A stretch of 64,000 nucleotides of DNA from Siniperca chuatsi (taxonomy: Eukaryota > Chordata > Actinopteri > Centrarchiformes > Sinipercidae), in contig NC_058044.1 of the NCBI RefSeq assembly GCF_020085105.1, forward strand, positions 27,780,206 to 27,844,205, given 5' to 3'. Shown here piece by piece: positions 26,201 through 37,083 of the stretch (positions are counted from its first letter, which is position 1; every line of letters starts with the position of its first letter). Made by a program: the position numbers and the translations under genes. The notes beneath the pieces were generated by a model, which saw only the letters and a program-made list of their open reading frames with translations, did not search any database and had not been told where the DNA came from.

Positions 26201-27488
26201 ATGTCCTGTGTTCTAAAAGCTGCAGCAATAAAGTTATGTGGAAGTAAAGACAGTGTGCAGGAGTTCGCTTTCTATCGTTTTCCCCCCCCTTTAAAATAGA
26301 TTTTTTCCTAAAAAAAAAAAAAAAAGAAAAAAAAGGAACCTGGCACCAAGATTTATTTATTCACCTTTTTTTGCTGATAAGATAAAATCCTCTATCCTCT
26401 CCACAGCTGACAAACTACTGTTTATATTCAATTATATTAAAATGAAAAATTTGTTTGCATGCATATGGTGTAAGAAACATTACATTCTGTCACATCTAAT
26501 GGAAAATGTTTAAAATTTAATTGAATAATTATATTTTAATATTGGCAGCCCTGGACTTCCAGGTTTTCAGCATATCCAGAATTAAAATCACATCCTCACT
26601 TTAAGGTCATTAAAAGTGTAATCGTGTAGACTTACAGGTCAACAACAAGACAGGAGGTGAACCTGGAATGGAGAAATCTCATACTCACATAGACGACGGC
26701 AGCAGTGAGGCCTCCTCCACACAGAACAAAGTACGCCATGTTGCTGGAGCCACCGGGAACCCCAAAGGCCATGTGTCGCACTGGAGCTGCTGAGAGACAC
26801 AGCAGGGTAGAGTTAGCTTGGAAATTTGATTGGAAGCTGACCTTCAGCAAAGAGGTTTACATTTTGCTGAAATTCATACGATTAGGAAAGTTGAAATGGA
26901 TTGTAATTTTTGGGCTAGGATGGAGTTATTGGTCATTCAACCAACATACGCAGGGCATTTGTTTTACCATATCCAAAATGACCTTCAATAAAAAAAAAAA
27001 CCTTCAATAAGTGAAACATACAGAAAGTACTACACATTTGATCATTTGTGGGTGTTTTGAGGAAACTGTCCCATCAGAACTATGACTTGGCACAAAGACC
27101 AGTGCATTCTGATAGCGTCAACATGTCTCCATCCCTTAATCCAGTTACACAATACAGCCCTGGTCATTTGTAGCAGAGGAGACGGAAAGACTTAGCAGCA
27201 GCCAAGCTAAACACCAAATTGTCCCTTAAATTAAATCCCCAGCACACACGAACACCGAGACACTTCCTGCTTGACGATCTTCGATATACATAAAAAAAAC
27301 CAAAAAAACAAACTACTTTACTTTAAAATTATCTAGTGAGTTTAAATTTATATGATCTAGTCCCTTAACACTTGTCAGGACTTATGAGGATCTGTGAAAT
27401 CTTAATAGGCTATTTTGTTGTGGTGGTAGGTGAGTGCGGCCGGCTTCAGCCTGTGAAAAGATTTGCCAGTGGTGCATGCAGAGGAGGC

Positions 27489-27523
<35 letters not shown>

Positions 27524-30408
27524 ACCCTGCATCCCAAACACTGCCTCAGTCTAATCTCTTTCTACCTAGACCTCACACACACACAGTTACAATACATACT
27601 ATATCTTTAGCACGACTGACACCCTGTGTGTGTGCACATGCACGTTGTTCAGAGGAGGCAGTCAAAGATTACCATGCACAGCACCTTTTTGTCCTTCCTA
27701 GGTTTCGTGTGTGTTCAAGCAAATCATAATTCATCCTGTGACTTTTCCCACTGACAGCTTGCAATTATATGAAGACATGGACTGCTCACCTGTTGCATTC
27801 ACAACATGTTTAACTGGTCAGCGATTTACAGAATATTGAAATCTGTTTAAGCAGTTATTAAAAAACACTTTAGAAATGACTGGAAACAGCTGACCAGTCC
27901 GACCTGAAGTCAGCTTGAAAGTTTATCTCCTTCAAAATATAAGGAATTATACAGGAGCTGGTGTTACAGAGGCAGAGGCCACCGTCACACATTTGTAAGA
28001 CAAATACTTAGGCAAACATATACTCAAGTTAAGAGTTACATCGCCTGAAGACTGAACTGATATTTTAATAATAAATCAAATGGCAATGAGTCACTCGTAG
28101 TGATGAACCTACAGGGGATTATCGCCCGAAACTGCAGCTCCCCTCGGCTTTATAAGTTTCAGCTTCTTGTTTAGCTGTCCAGTGTTACCATACCGTATTC
28201 TGAGACCATTGTAAAGTTTGACCGTAGGGGGTGCTGTCACATGGATGTTACTTTGTACAATGGTTGTTAAGGTTATTCAGTCTTTAAATGGGTGAAAGTA
28301 CCGGACAATATTTAGACGCTGCATATATTTTTCTCAATTTCTAGGTACAGTAGGGTCCCAATTTCTGATGGTCTCTCAGAAATTGTGACTCTCATTCTGT
28401 TTCTGTTGACCCCTGATACATTTTTTTTGGTGTTACTCAAGTGTTTGGTGGTTCGCTCTCACAGCACTGTTTTTGACCAGACTAGGCAGCTGTTTTCAAT
28501 GAAAAAGAATACTGGACTTCCATTCATCGTAAATAAGCAACTGTTTTAACTGCCATATCAAGTTAAGTGTTCACAACTTGTTTCTGCTGCCCCAAGTGGT
28601 CAAAATAAGTTACTGCAGGTTATAATATTGAATATCCATGACTAACAAAGTTACTTTTCAGGAAAAAAAACTAAACATTTGTTCTCATTTATTCAAGGAA
28701 TAGTTCGACATTTTCGTAAATACACTCGCTTCTTTCAAGACTTAGATGAGAAGTTGATACCACTCATGTCTGTCCGCTAAATGTAGCGGTTAGCTTAGCA
28801 TAAAGACTGGAAACAGAAAACTAGCCAGACAGGAAACTAGCTAGTCTGGCTCTGTCCAACCTCTAAAGATCACTAATTAGAACCACATTATATCTTGTTT
28901 GTTTAATCTGTACAAAAACCCAAGTGTAAAAAAAAAGAACAACATTGTTGTTTTATGGGTTGAAAACCTGGCTGCTAGCTCAAGCTACGCATTTAATGGA
29001 GTACCACGAAATTACAAGTGATAAAATGAAGAAAACTGAACCAAAACAGAGCTGGACACGGTCCTGTTGTGGATGCTGAGCCAATGTAGCAGTAAGTCCT
29101 TCCTCCTCTAATACCCATTACACAGCAGCACTATGCAGGGACAAGGCCAGGTTATTTATACAGGTAATCAGTTAATCCCTGCACTGAGGTTCAAGCCTGT
29201 GAAACGGACAGGAGTGTCACAAAATGGCTGCTATGGTAGCAGTGACACGTGTGTGTGTGTGGACACATGTATGTTGCGTGAAGGTGTGCTCTCCTGCTAC
29301 TGTCAACCGCCATGTGCTCACTGAGGTCGAATGAGGGAGGGGGGAATATGCAGACCTGCAGGACAACCAGGACCAGGTAGAGTTTCCACACAAATTGTTT
29401 GTTTTTTTTAATATAAATTATGAAACAGGAAATTAAAGCAGCAGCAGCAGTTTGGCCTCAGGCTGAATTCCACATGCTCAGATTCCAGAGTAAAAGGCTG
29501 ATCCGGGCAGGGACGCATGAAGAGAGCAAGCGTCCTAAATCTACAAGTGATCACGCCTCAAAGCCCCTTCACCTTACATGCAAACCCTCCAAAGGGAGAT
29601 TTAAAATACACATTTGAGTTCATTCATGTGTAGTATATGTGAAGCGTCATGAGCTAAATGTTATATTTTATGCAAACAGCATTTTTTTTTTTTTTAATTT
29701 AATATATGACTCCTACAGGCCTACACGGGAGGGCTGGGGCTCCTGCAGGGCACAGCTGTGGTCTGTGGTCCAGCTCATGAGGAGGACTTGTGGGACAACG
29801 TGTAACCGTGACAGAGGATCGCTTGTAAATCGTTATTTCTTTACAAATACTGGAACACACGCTTGAGACTTCAATACTTGCATTCAAAATCAAGTGCACT
29901 GGATGCAACTTGGTTGTAAAACCTAAAAACAAAGTGTTTTATTCGTGTGAGTGTGTGTGTGTTGCGCTTTATAGCCAAGTGTGCAAGAACTGCGTGTTCC
30001 CAAAAGCAGGACACACCTCCTCCTGACTGACTGCTCACTGGAAAACCTGCTAATGTAGCTCTTTACGGGACTTCCACAGAACAGTAACCTGCTTCAGAAA
30101 GTAACTTTTAATGCCATTGCATTTGTACGAGGAACCACACTTTGGGGACAGTTTTACAATCTGAACAGACATTCAGACACCGTTTCAGCTCATTTTAACC
30201 TAGACGTGCCTGTAAACGCACAAGAACGCGATTTGTTTTTTTTGTTTTTTAAAATTCTACTTTAATTATTCTAATTCATTTGAGGACAACTAACGTTAAA
30301 CCATTCAGAAGTCATTGGAGGACGACCGGACTCACCGTTCGTGGATGTGGGCTTGAAAGCCCTCCGTGCCAGCGGCCCGACTCTCTGCCATGCCCGTCTG
30401 CAGAACAT
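16241..30408 (-). CDS. MGARP: MGARP, long-tail isoform (alternative 3' exons)
   Basis: Shared exons 30408-30336, 26789-26689 and 25533-25461 could join an exon at 18812-17955 and a last exon at 16278-16241. The 18812 acceptor (TCCTTCAG|AGTC) is in phase 1, matching the donor of the third exon. The donor at 17955 (CAAA|GTAAGA) is strong, and the final acceptor (TTTTGTTGCAG|CC) opens TTETMVVVTAQS followed by TGA. The total is 380 codons. The 858-bp exon encodes ESLPDVLGAVKILGGS and then an Ala/Glu/Pro/Thr-rich tail. Without splicing at 17955 the frame would still end at 17905, but the donor and matched acceptor favour splicing. That this belongs to MGARP and not to a separate gene is inferred from phase, strand and similar composition. 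Confidence 0.55.
18813..21779 (-). other. MGARP 3' UTR/intron region
   Basis: This lies between the two alternative last-exon regions. The part next to 21780 is probably 3' UTR of the 242-aa isoform. A minus-strand AATAAA (TTTATT on plus at 20699-20704) is the first good poly(A) candidate. No other coding sequence was recognised. Confidence 0.55.
20699..20704 (-). terminator. Candidate poly(A) signal AATAAA, MGARP 242-aa isoform
   Basis: TTTATT on plus is AATAAA on the sense strand, about 1.08 kb past the TAA at 21780. Chosen by position only. Confidence 0.4.
21780..30408 (-). CDS. MGARP: MGARP (mitochondria-localised glutamic-acid-rich protein), 242 aa
   Basis: Four coding exons: 30408-30336, 26789-26689, 25533-25461 and 22261-21780, all GT-AG and in phase. 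The product of 242 aa is close to my recollection of 240 aa for human MGARP. Residues 1-19 (MFCRRAWQRVGPLARRAFK) form an Arg-rich amphipathic mitochondrial presequence. Residues 35-41 (VPGGSSN) and the hydrophobic stretch at about 42-60 (MAYFVLCGGGLTAAVVYAY) match the human FPGSSGSN plus transmembrane segment. KTVNGDSERYEDRLANMGS follows, and the rest is an Ala/Glu/Val-rich acidic tail. MGARP (HUMMR/OSAP) is a mitochondrial membrane protein linked to HIF-induced mitochondrial transport and steroidogenesis (literature knowledge). The position next to ELF2 matches human 4q31. A NAGNAG acceptor at exon 2 could add or drop one Ala. Confidence 0.88.
21856..21945 (-). repeat. Perfect 45-bp tandem duplication inside the MGARP acidic tail
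   Basis: Positions 21856-21900 and 21901-21945 are identical. The unit encodes the 15-residue block AAESAGTAAVEEVAP twice in the protein. Complete identity, including third positions, points to a recent duplication. Confidence 0.97.
22795..22975. repeat. Dispersed repeat with CCTAACC-like tracts, copy B
   Basis: Starts GTGAGGACCGTCACTGACAT and ends CCAAAATGTCCTCACT. The outer parts are partly inverted relative to each other (GTGAGGAC against GTCCTCAC), suggesting a MITE-like unit. Same family as 10290-10520. Confidence 0.75.
23173..23242. repeat. A70 homopolymer
   Basis: An uninterrupted A run of about 70 bp. It may be a retroposon tail or an assembly artefact. No retroposed gene body was recognised on its 5' side. 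Confidence 0.9.
23401..23446. repeat. Dispersed repeat block, copy A
   Basis: The reverse complement of this stretch matches 47821-47865 over about 43 bp with at most one mismatch. The family was not identified. Confidence 0.7.
23800..23960. repeat. Common fish dispersed repeat, copy A
   Basis: Contains GGTCGGTCTACCA, ATGAATTGCCATGAAATTTG and a block ending in CAGAGAATCAATCCTA. A diverged copy with the same order of blocks lies at 24875-25210. Confidence 0.7.
24875..25210. repeat. Common fish dispersed repeat, copy B
   Basis: Contains GTCGGTCCACCACTT, CAGACTGAAATCTC, GATTGCCATGGTGACACTCA and CCCCAGGGGATGAATT, followed by TGTTAGCAT-rich blocks. It is the longer of the two neighbouring copies. 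Confidence 0.7.
25432..25448. repeat. GT repeat just downstream of the MGARP exon 3 donor
   Basis: In the sense RNA this is a CA repeat starting about 11 nt after the donor at 25460. A second CA run lies at about 25722-25743, upstream of the same exon. Confidence 0.9.
26790..30335 (-). other. MGARP first intron
   Basis: Holds A tracts (about 27490-27522) and the reverse-oriented fish repeat at about 28690-28860. No exon was recognised. Open frames here cross low-complexity sequence. Confidence 0.65.
28690..28860 (+). repeat. Dispersed teleost repeat, copy B
   Basis: Opens with AAGGAATAGTTCGACATTTT and contains GTTAGCTTAGCATAAAGACT. It is the reverse-oriented relative of copy A at 7265-7480. 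Confidence 0.75.
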
Positions 30409-31224
30409 CTTCGCTCGGTTATCGGCAGCAGGTAAACGGGTGCGCGGCCCTGTGCGTCTGCAGCAGGTTTTAAGGATGAATGAGGAGGAGCACTCAGCTG
30501 CTCTCCAACGCTGATTGCAAAAAGGACACCCTCCTCCCCCCTTTCAAAAAAATATTAGTTCACTAGCGCGCCCCCTACAGGCGAACGGGCAGAATAATGT
30601 GAGGCTGATAAGACCTCTAACAGTTCTGCTGTGGGCCGCTGTAGCATGATGTTATGGGTTTCTAGTGACGTCTAAATATTAGAGTTTTCTGGGGCAGATT
30701 TAGGTATGTGACACGCTGTATAATCCACATTCATGGAAATCACTCCTAAAATGAGATTAAATCATGTTGACTCTGCTGTGACTGTGTGGAGGATCAGACA
30801 TCCCTCATGCTGGTTTTAAAATGGATTACAGTCCCATGTGGTTGCATGGAAAAAGAGAGAGACTATGGTTGCATAATGCGCACAGTCCCGGAGCTATTGT
30901 GGGCCTGCACCATGCGTGGCTCTGATTGGATGGAAAGATGAGGGAGACAGAATGCGGAAGCTGCTCCTTCTCTTTAGGTTTAAACATCATGATGGACTTT
31001 TAGAAATGCTGTGCATGTTTGGTTGACAACAGCTGAACCAGGATCCAGAATTGCTTTCAGATACCGTGCACTGTCTCTGTCGCCCTCCAGTGGTTAAACA
31101 GGCATCAGGACACTAACAAGACCCAACAGATTACACATGTACTGTATTAATCATCCCACATGGGGTTCATCTGTGACTGCAGCCATTTCTCTCTGCTGTT
31201 ACTGTGTTTTGTTACTTTTTGAAG

Positions 31225-31540
31225 TCATTTCAAAGCAAGACTATGTAACTTTTGCTTAATTGTGGCCACGAGTGGCAGTTACAGCATAAAGTATAACAGT
31301 AGTACCACAGGTAGAAAGTAACGTCAGTTACACAGCAGTATATAAAGTTAGCTAATAGCCACTTTAAGCTACTGGTCACACCAGACCAAGTAAGGCTGTA
31401 GAGGCAAAACCCCTTAGTGTATTGAACTGAGAAATGGGGGCGTTTTATTGCTTAAAATTCAACTTTTCATTTGTAAGCGGAATCATTCTTTTTAATATCT
31501 CCCTTCAAAAGTTACATAGTCAGCCTCACTTTAAAGCGAG
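31225..31540. mobile_element. MITE-like element with subterminal inverted repeats
   Basis: GACTATGTAACTTTTG at 31239-31254 recurs as its exact reverse complement at 31506-31521. The roughly 250 bp between them has no coding capacity. The outer flanks (CATTTCAAAGC and CACTTTAAAGC) are also related, but the exact ends and target duplication are not resolved. Confidence 0.65.
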
Positions 31541-32251
31541 TAATCCCATGATGTTAAAGGACTAACAGAAGGCACAAAAAAAAAAAGAATGGTCAAAATC
31601 GAAGCAGCATACGTGGAGTTATCCTGACTTTTATTCCCCAGTCTTGGTGAAGCTCTAAAAACACTGGATCCCACATTTCCCATAATGCAACTCCAGTGCG
31701 TCTTTTGAATAGTCTCTTCCTGCCTGGTAAACTCCCATGTCTTTCTGCGGCCCCAGTTTGTAACTGTGTAAAGGCTTTCTGTTCAAGTTTCTAACCACCA
31801 AACTAAATAACCCCGATGACATCACCAGGGACCATTTTCTCACTTAAAGCTCCTCCAGAGACTGTTCTCCATGGTTTGTCAGATGATTTGATGTGTAAAA
31901 TCGGTGACATTCCCCTTCAAGTAGGCCTTCTCCGAAGTATTGCACTTTGCTACAGTGGAAATCATATCTGTTACAGAGTGACAACATTGTCAACTTCAGA
32001 AATTATGTAGCTGTTCACAGTAAATAGTCAGCTAAATACAAATTTTTATTTTTTTACACATTCCTTTTGTTATTTCCACTTTTCCAACTTATTCAGTACA
32101 TTGCATTTTTTTTTTTTTATGGCAAATTAGGCAAACATAAAAGAACTGCTATGGCACATTCTCTCCTTTAGTTGCCCTCTTTCCTGAGTGTAGAGAGGAA
32201 CATCTACCATTTGGCTGGCGAATGTTGCACCAATGTGACACTTGCATGTGT

Positions 32252-32252
<1 letters not shown>

Positions 32253-32296
<44 letters not shown>
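32253..32296. repeat. (CA)n microsatellite
   Basis: Pure dinucleotide run of about 44 bp in intergenic DNA. Confidence 0.95.
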
Positions 32297-32297
<1 letters not shown>

Positions 32298-33174
32298 CTA
32301 CCCGTACCTCTGGTGTGTTGCAGGATCTACATTTGTCTAGACCAATGAGCAGAAGAGGTTTGCCCTCGTCATGTGAAGACCTCTGAATCATCGATTGGAC
32401 ACACAATCACAACACATGTGATACACTTTCCAACGCCCACACTGCTCACGCACAAGGCCGGTGCATGACTGCTGTGATGTTTTGTCCATCTGGACGCAGT
32501 CCGGTGGAGGGAAACCCTTAACAGCCAGGATTAGATTGTGCTGTATCATACACACATCATTTTATTAAAGTTCCTCGTACGCAGAGTCAGGACAGACATG
32601 TTTTTCAAAGTGAGCGAAGAAATTGTAGTCATTTCGATTTTCACAGGAAGTTTTTCAAAACTATTTCAAGCCAAGATTTAAAATGTTTTTTCCTCCTTCA
32701 ACTGCACATAAATACAATGAAATAAAGAATACATTTTCAAAGTTTTCATCCTGTGTCCCTGCATTTACTGTTCTGCTATCTCTTAGTTTGTTAAATATGT
32801 TAAAAGAGGGACTTTTTTTTGTATTTATATATTAAAATCCCTGCAAAAATGCTTTACTACTTCTGATGACTCATCCTGCATGTATACATAAATGTATCCA
32901 ATCAAACAATTTGGGACGATTAGCTAACCCTGCACTTGGCCATTAGTTTGTGGGTTGTAGCTAGTGTGGAGCAATAGCAAGGGTTTGAGGTGTGTGTTTG
33001 AATGCCAGTTAGCAAAAACTTTTACATTTCCAAATGTGCATGGTTCCTGTCGGCATATTCAGTTTCAATTAGAAATATAACACATTACAGAAGCTAAAGA
33101 TGTTCTAACTGCCATTTCAATGTGACTTGAAAGCCACCATTTTTAGAATGTTTGCGTGATTTTAGCATTGTTCA

Positions 33175-33850
33175 TATTATTCCATTGACTGTATAAAAGA
33201 AGTGGACGTAGCCTCCATGGATGTATAAAGAGAACTGGACACAGCGTCGGAGGTGGGGCTCCGTTCATTTCTATGAAAGCTGCTCAGTGGCGCATGAAGC
33301 CAAAAAAGTTTGACTTCCCGGTATAAAATGACCCGGATCTTCCTATAGCTTCCGCATTGTGTGGCCCCACTGGCGCAAGCACACTAGCATTTCCTTTAAC
33401 CCCGCCTCCCTCGGCAGGCTCGGGGCTGTGCGAGCCGCCTAACTTCCGGTTTAGCCCTCCGCTAATGTCAATGGGGATAAAATGATTTAATGGTGTGGCT
33501 CTTCTAGACTTTCCAAATGTTACTGGACCGAATGGATCTCATTCGGATAGTGAAACGAGTCATTTCGCCGGGGTTGTGATGCTCAAAAAGCTGTATCCAC
33601 CGTTTTACAGCCACTTCTTTCACAATGTAAGTCTATGGGAAAAGGTCTTGTGGGGCCAGTGTGCATCGCATGACGAACCCTGAATTTGTAATTCCATGGT
33701 TTGGCTTCTATGTCAAATTGGCTTCAAAGCCTGATGCACTTCCTGGTGGCTTGGTAGCCTCCGGGTCAAGCCCCCAGGAAGTGCTAAACTGGAAGTTAGC
33801 CGGCCGCAAACAATTGGTGAATAAAGCATGGTGTGCTAGGGAAGAGTGTG
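33175..33850. repeat. Dispersed repeat related to the one at 48719-49231
   Basis: Begins TTGACTGTATAAAAGAAGTG with a second, diverged start at about 33219 (ATGTATAAAGAGAACTGGAC). It is GC-richer than its surroundings and contains no long conserved frame. The opening resembles GACTGTATATAAAGATGGAC at 48729. Boundaries are approximate. Confidence 0.5.
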
Positions 33851-34460
33851 TGTTTTGATGGACCACCACTGGGGGCACCAAAGTCAGAAATTTACTATTT
33901 CTACACATAGGGACTTTAAAGCCCCTTTTCCATCGTGACATCATGGTGATGTCCACATGATCCACGTCAAATTGTGGTCCACTGCGTAAAGATCATGCAA
34001 ACCGTGTACACTCTTGCCACGTTCATATCATATTGGAGTTAGTGTAATTTCCAGTTTCTGACATTTATGTCAACATTCAAGTTGTAATTATGACTTGAAT
34101 TACGACCTGGTTTTTCTGTAAACTCCAGTTTATCCGACTTGGCACTAAATAATATGGAAGAGTCTGAACAGAGACGCCTCATGTAAGCCAAAGTTTGTCT
34201 TTCAAGGTAATTAAACCCAAATTTAATAGCTATAGAGCTACACTGCTAATGCACAGTATTTTCAACCGTCACGCCACCAACTCTGCATTCACAGAACTGT
34301 TTTGAGTTGTCCGATGCTGGATAGTGTTCAGATGCTGTGGGGTGATTCAGCCACCGTTAGTTCCCAGTGAGACCACACATGCTGAAAATAAACACCGTCA
34401 CTGCACTAAAAGGTCACTTGGATCAGAGCCTACACCAAATAATGTTTACATTCACAGTCT

Positions 34461-34466
34461 TTTATT
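34461..34466 (-). terminator. Candidate poly(A) signal AATAAA, RAB33B
   Basis: TTTATT on plus, about 300 bp past the RAB33B stop. The implied 3' UTR includes a CA/GT microsatellite at about 34676-34702. Confidence 0.5.
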
Positions 34467-34670
34467 TTGCAGCTATTGTAAAACGAGAAGATCACAAATA
34501 TACACAACATTTCCAAGTAGGACATCTTTAAGAGTATAAATATTAAAGTCGTGTGTGGGAGGAAAAGCAACTGTATTTCAAATGCAAAAGTTTAGCATTT
34601 TTGAAGTCCGTCTTTGGTCAAAAATGAAAATTGTGCACAATATAGTCACTTCCTTACTCACACACAAACA

Positions 34671-34703
<33 letters not shown>

Positions 34704-34760
34704 TCCTAAACAGCTAAAAAGTCATATTCTTCCATCTGAAAAGGCCAACAGTTCTCTCTC

Positions 34761-37083
34761 TCAGCAGCAGGTCCACAGCTCTTTCTCCGGTCTTTTCTTG
34801 TTCGGGACTTTAAAGGACCCGCTGTACGGCGGGGCGTTCGCTGCTGTAGGTTTCTTCTGTCTCTTCAGTTTGGCACCAACAGCAACAACGATGTCCTCCA
34901 CCTTATCCTGCTGATACGGCACCTCCCCATCACCCCGTCGGCCGCTCGCGCATTTGTTTGGCGGGTTCTTGGCGGACGTCTCAAAAAACATCATGCCGTG
35001 GGCTTTGGCGAAGCTCATCGCCAGCTCCTGGCCCACCTGGCCGTCAGTCCTGCAGGGGTCACGGAGGTCACTCTTGTTACCCACCAGGAACCTGGGAGGA
35101 GAATAGGCAGCGGAAAGGCACAAATGAAGGAAGATGATATTAAGAGTTACACAAAGAAAGTAATATATTTTGGATATGATTAAATCAAAGACTCCTGTCC
35201 TTTTAGTGAGTAGCAATACAGTACAGAGAGCTGATGCAGCTACCTGGGGATTTCCTGTCCGAGGGAGTTCTGCCTGCACTCTTCTATCCAGGCAGACAGG
35301 CTGCCGAAGCTGGCAGGGCAGGTGACATCATATATGAAGAGCACAGCGTGGACGTTACGATAGTAGTGTTGCACCATGGACTTACGGAAACGCTCCTGTC
35401 CTGCTGTGTCCCACAGCTGGAGCTGGTGGTGAGGGGGGGGAAACGAAAGGACAAGGTGGAGGAGGTGGTGGTAGAGACAAAAACACGAGAAAAAGGAAAT
35501 GAATCAGAAGGAAGGCACGGAGGCGAAAAGAAATCATGTGTTGAAATACCCCAAACCAGGCAGAAACACACACACACACATGCACAGAGACACGCAATGA
35601 GTCATCACTGAGAGCGAACAAAGAAAAGGAATAAAGGAGCTGATCATTAGAAAGTCAGACCTCTGCTCTGGGCTTTCTCATAGTTTCCTTGAATAAATTA
35701 CATCAAGTTCTAACCGTCAGGTTAAATCAATCGACCCATTTGTGACCCAACAATATCACCTGCGACATATCACAAACATAACACAATGACAATAACACAA
35801 ACACAAAAAAAGCAGGCCTTGCACGGCCACACACCTCAGATATTTGATTATTAGGTCTCCGCTTTGTACAAAACACTGAGAAAACATTTGAAAGGAAAAT
35901 CTTCCGATGCTGAGTCATGGTAATTGTCAGCCTTCAAAGACCTGAAATACTGGGTCTCAAGGACTTAGGCTTCTGGGGCAAGGCCAAAACAAGTCTTGAC
36001 ACAGCTCTGGTAAAATGATACATTACTGTGCATTAAAAAAAAAAAAAAAAAACTTACATTTTAGGAACCTGAGATGTTTCTTACATTATACATTCACTGT
36101 GAACAAAAGATACACAGAACTGCCCAGTTGCCTTATCGATGTAACGTACTGGAAACAAAGCTTGAGATCTCCTCAACCCTGAAGTTCTGAACAAATCAGT
36201 CACCACTGGCAGACACTTCCTCTGTCATGTGGTCATTTCAAAACACTCAGGAAACAGCAAAAACCACCCACAGTTTTAATATAGAATCATCAAATAAGCA
36301 GAGTCCCTTATTGTGTTTACACGATGGGGTTCAAATTAAACTTCACACATCACAACTGCGGGATTCAAAATGTGAGCTGCATCAGATGAGGCTGTTGCTG
36401 TAACATGCCACTAAAATCGAGCATGTAGGTGATTTACAGGCTGCATTAGTTCTGCAAACACAAGCAGCTCTGCTGTTTGTCTGCCATCCAGAGAATTCTC
36501 AGTCATTCAGTCTGGGACAATTAATTCAGCAGAGCCACACTGCAGAGTGGGACATTATTGAAAGAGCCTCTAAGAATATTTAGAGGACTATTATGTCCTC
36601 TTTTACACATGGAGTCCCTGGTGGTTCAGAGGTTTTTGTTTTGTTTGTCCAGGCTGAGTCTTAAGTTGAATTGGGCCTATGAAAAATACAAGTGATTAAC
36701 ATTAAACCTAAAAGAGCCAATATTTCGTGGACAACTGTATCAGCAGTCAGTTTAATAAAACATCTAAAACAAAAGAACCACCACCGTGCGTAAACGTGGC
36801 CATTTGGCACTACAGCCTGCTTCATTCTTTTGTTTGTAAGTGATGCATAAACTTCACCAGTTACCTTAATTTTCTCTCCATCGATATCCAGCAGTCTCTC
36901 GCGGAAGTCCACCCCGATGGTGGCCTCCACTCTGCTGGGGAACTCTCCGGCGCAGAGTCGGTGTGTGAGGCAGGTCTTCCCCACCCCGGAGTCTCCTATC
37001 ACCAGGACTTTAAAGGTCCGACAGCGACTGAGCAGTGAGGACACGCTGCCCAAAGAGTTGGAAAACTCGAGAGATGACTCCAT
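34761..37083 (-). CDS. RAB33B: RAB33B, Golgi and autophagy small GTPase
   Basis: Three exons, 37083-36865, 35422-35244 and 35091-34761, give 242 codons. All Rab motifs are present: P-loop GDSGVGKT (30-37), switch I ATIGVDF with Thr at 55, WDTAGQE (77-83), NKSD (138-141) and ETSAK (170-174). The C-terminus is WTCC, a double-Cys prenylation site. [20 protein letters not shown] and EIPR match RAB33B better than RAB33A. RAB33B acts at the Golgi in retrograde traffic and recruits ATG16L1 in autophagy (family knowledge). Relative to human RAB33B there is an insertion between ETSAKNP and KVEDIV (about residues 177-194, including [15 protein letters not shown]). A fish paralogue name (rab33ba or bb) cannot be settled by eye. 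Confidence 0.93.

Larger units (their letters stand above)
30409..34460. other. Intergenic region between MGARP and RAB33B
   Basis: Proximal to 30409 is the presumed MGARP 5' UTR and promoter (CpG-richer near 30410-30480, no TATA seen). The rest holds a MITE with a 16-bp inverted repeat (about 31225-31540), a CA microsatellite (32253-32296) and a larger dispersed repeat (about 33175-33850). NDUFC1, expected here or beside NAA15 by human synteny, was not recognised. Confidence 0.6.

Noticed and set aside
35234-35611. Plus-strand frame across the RAB33B second exon
   Set aside because: Antisense shadow of the conserved GTPase exon.
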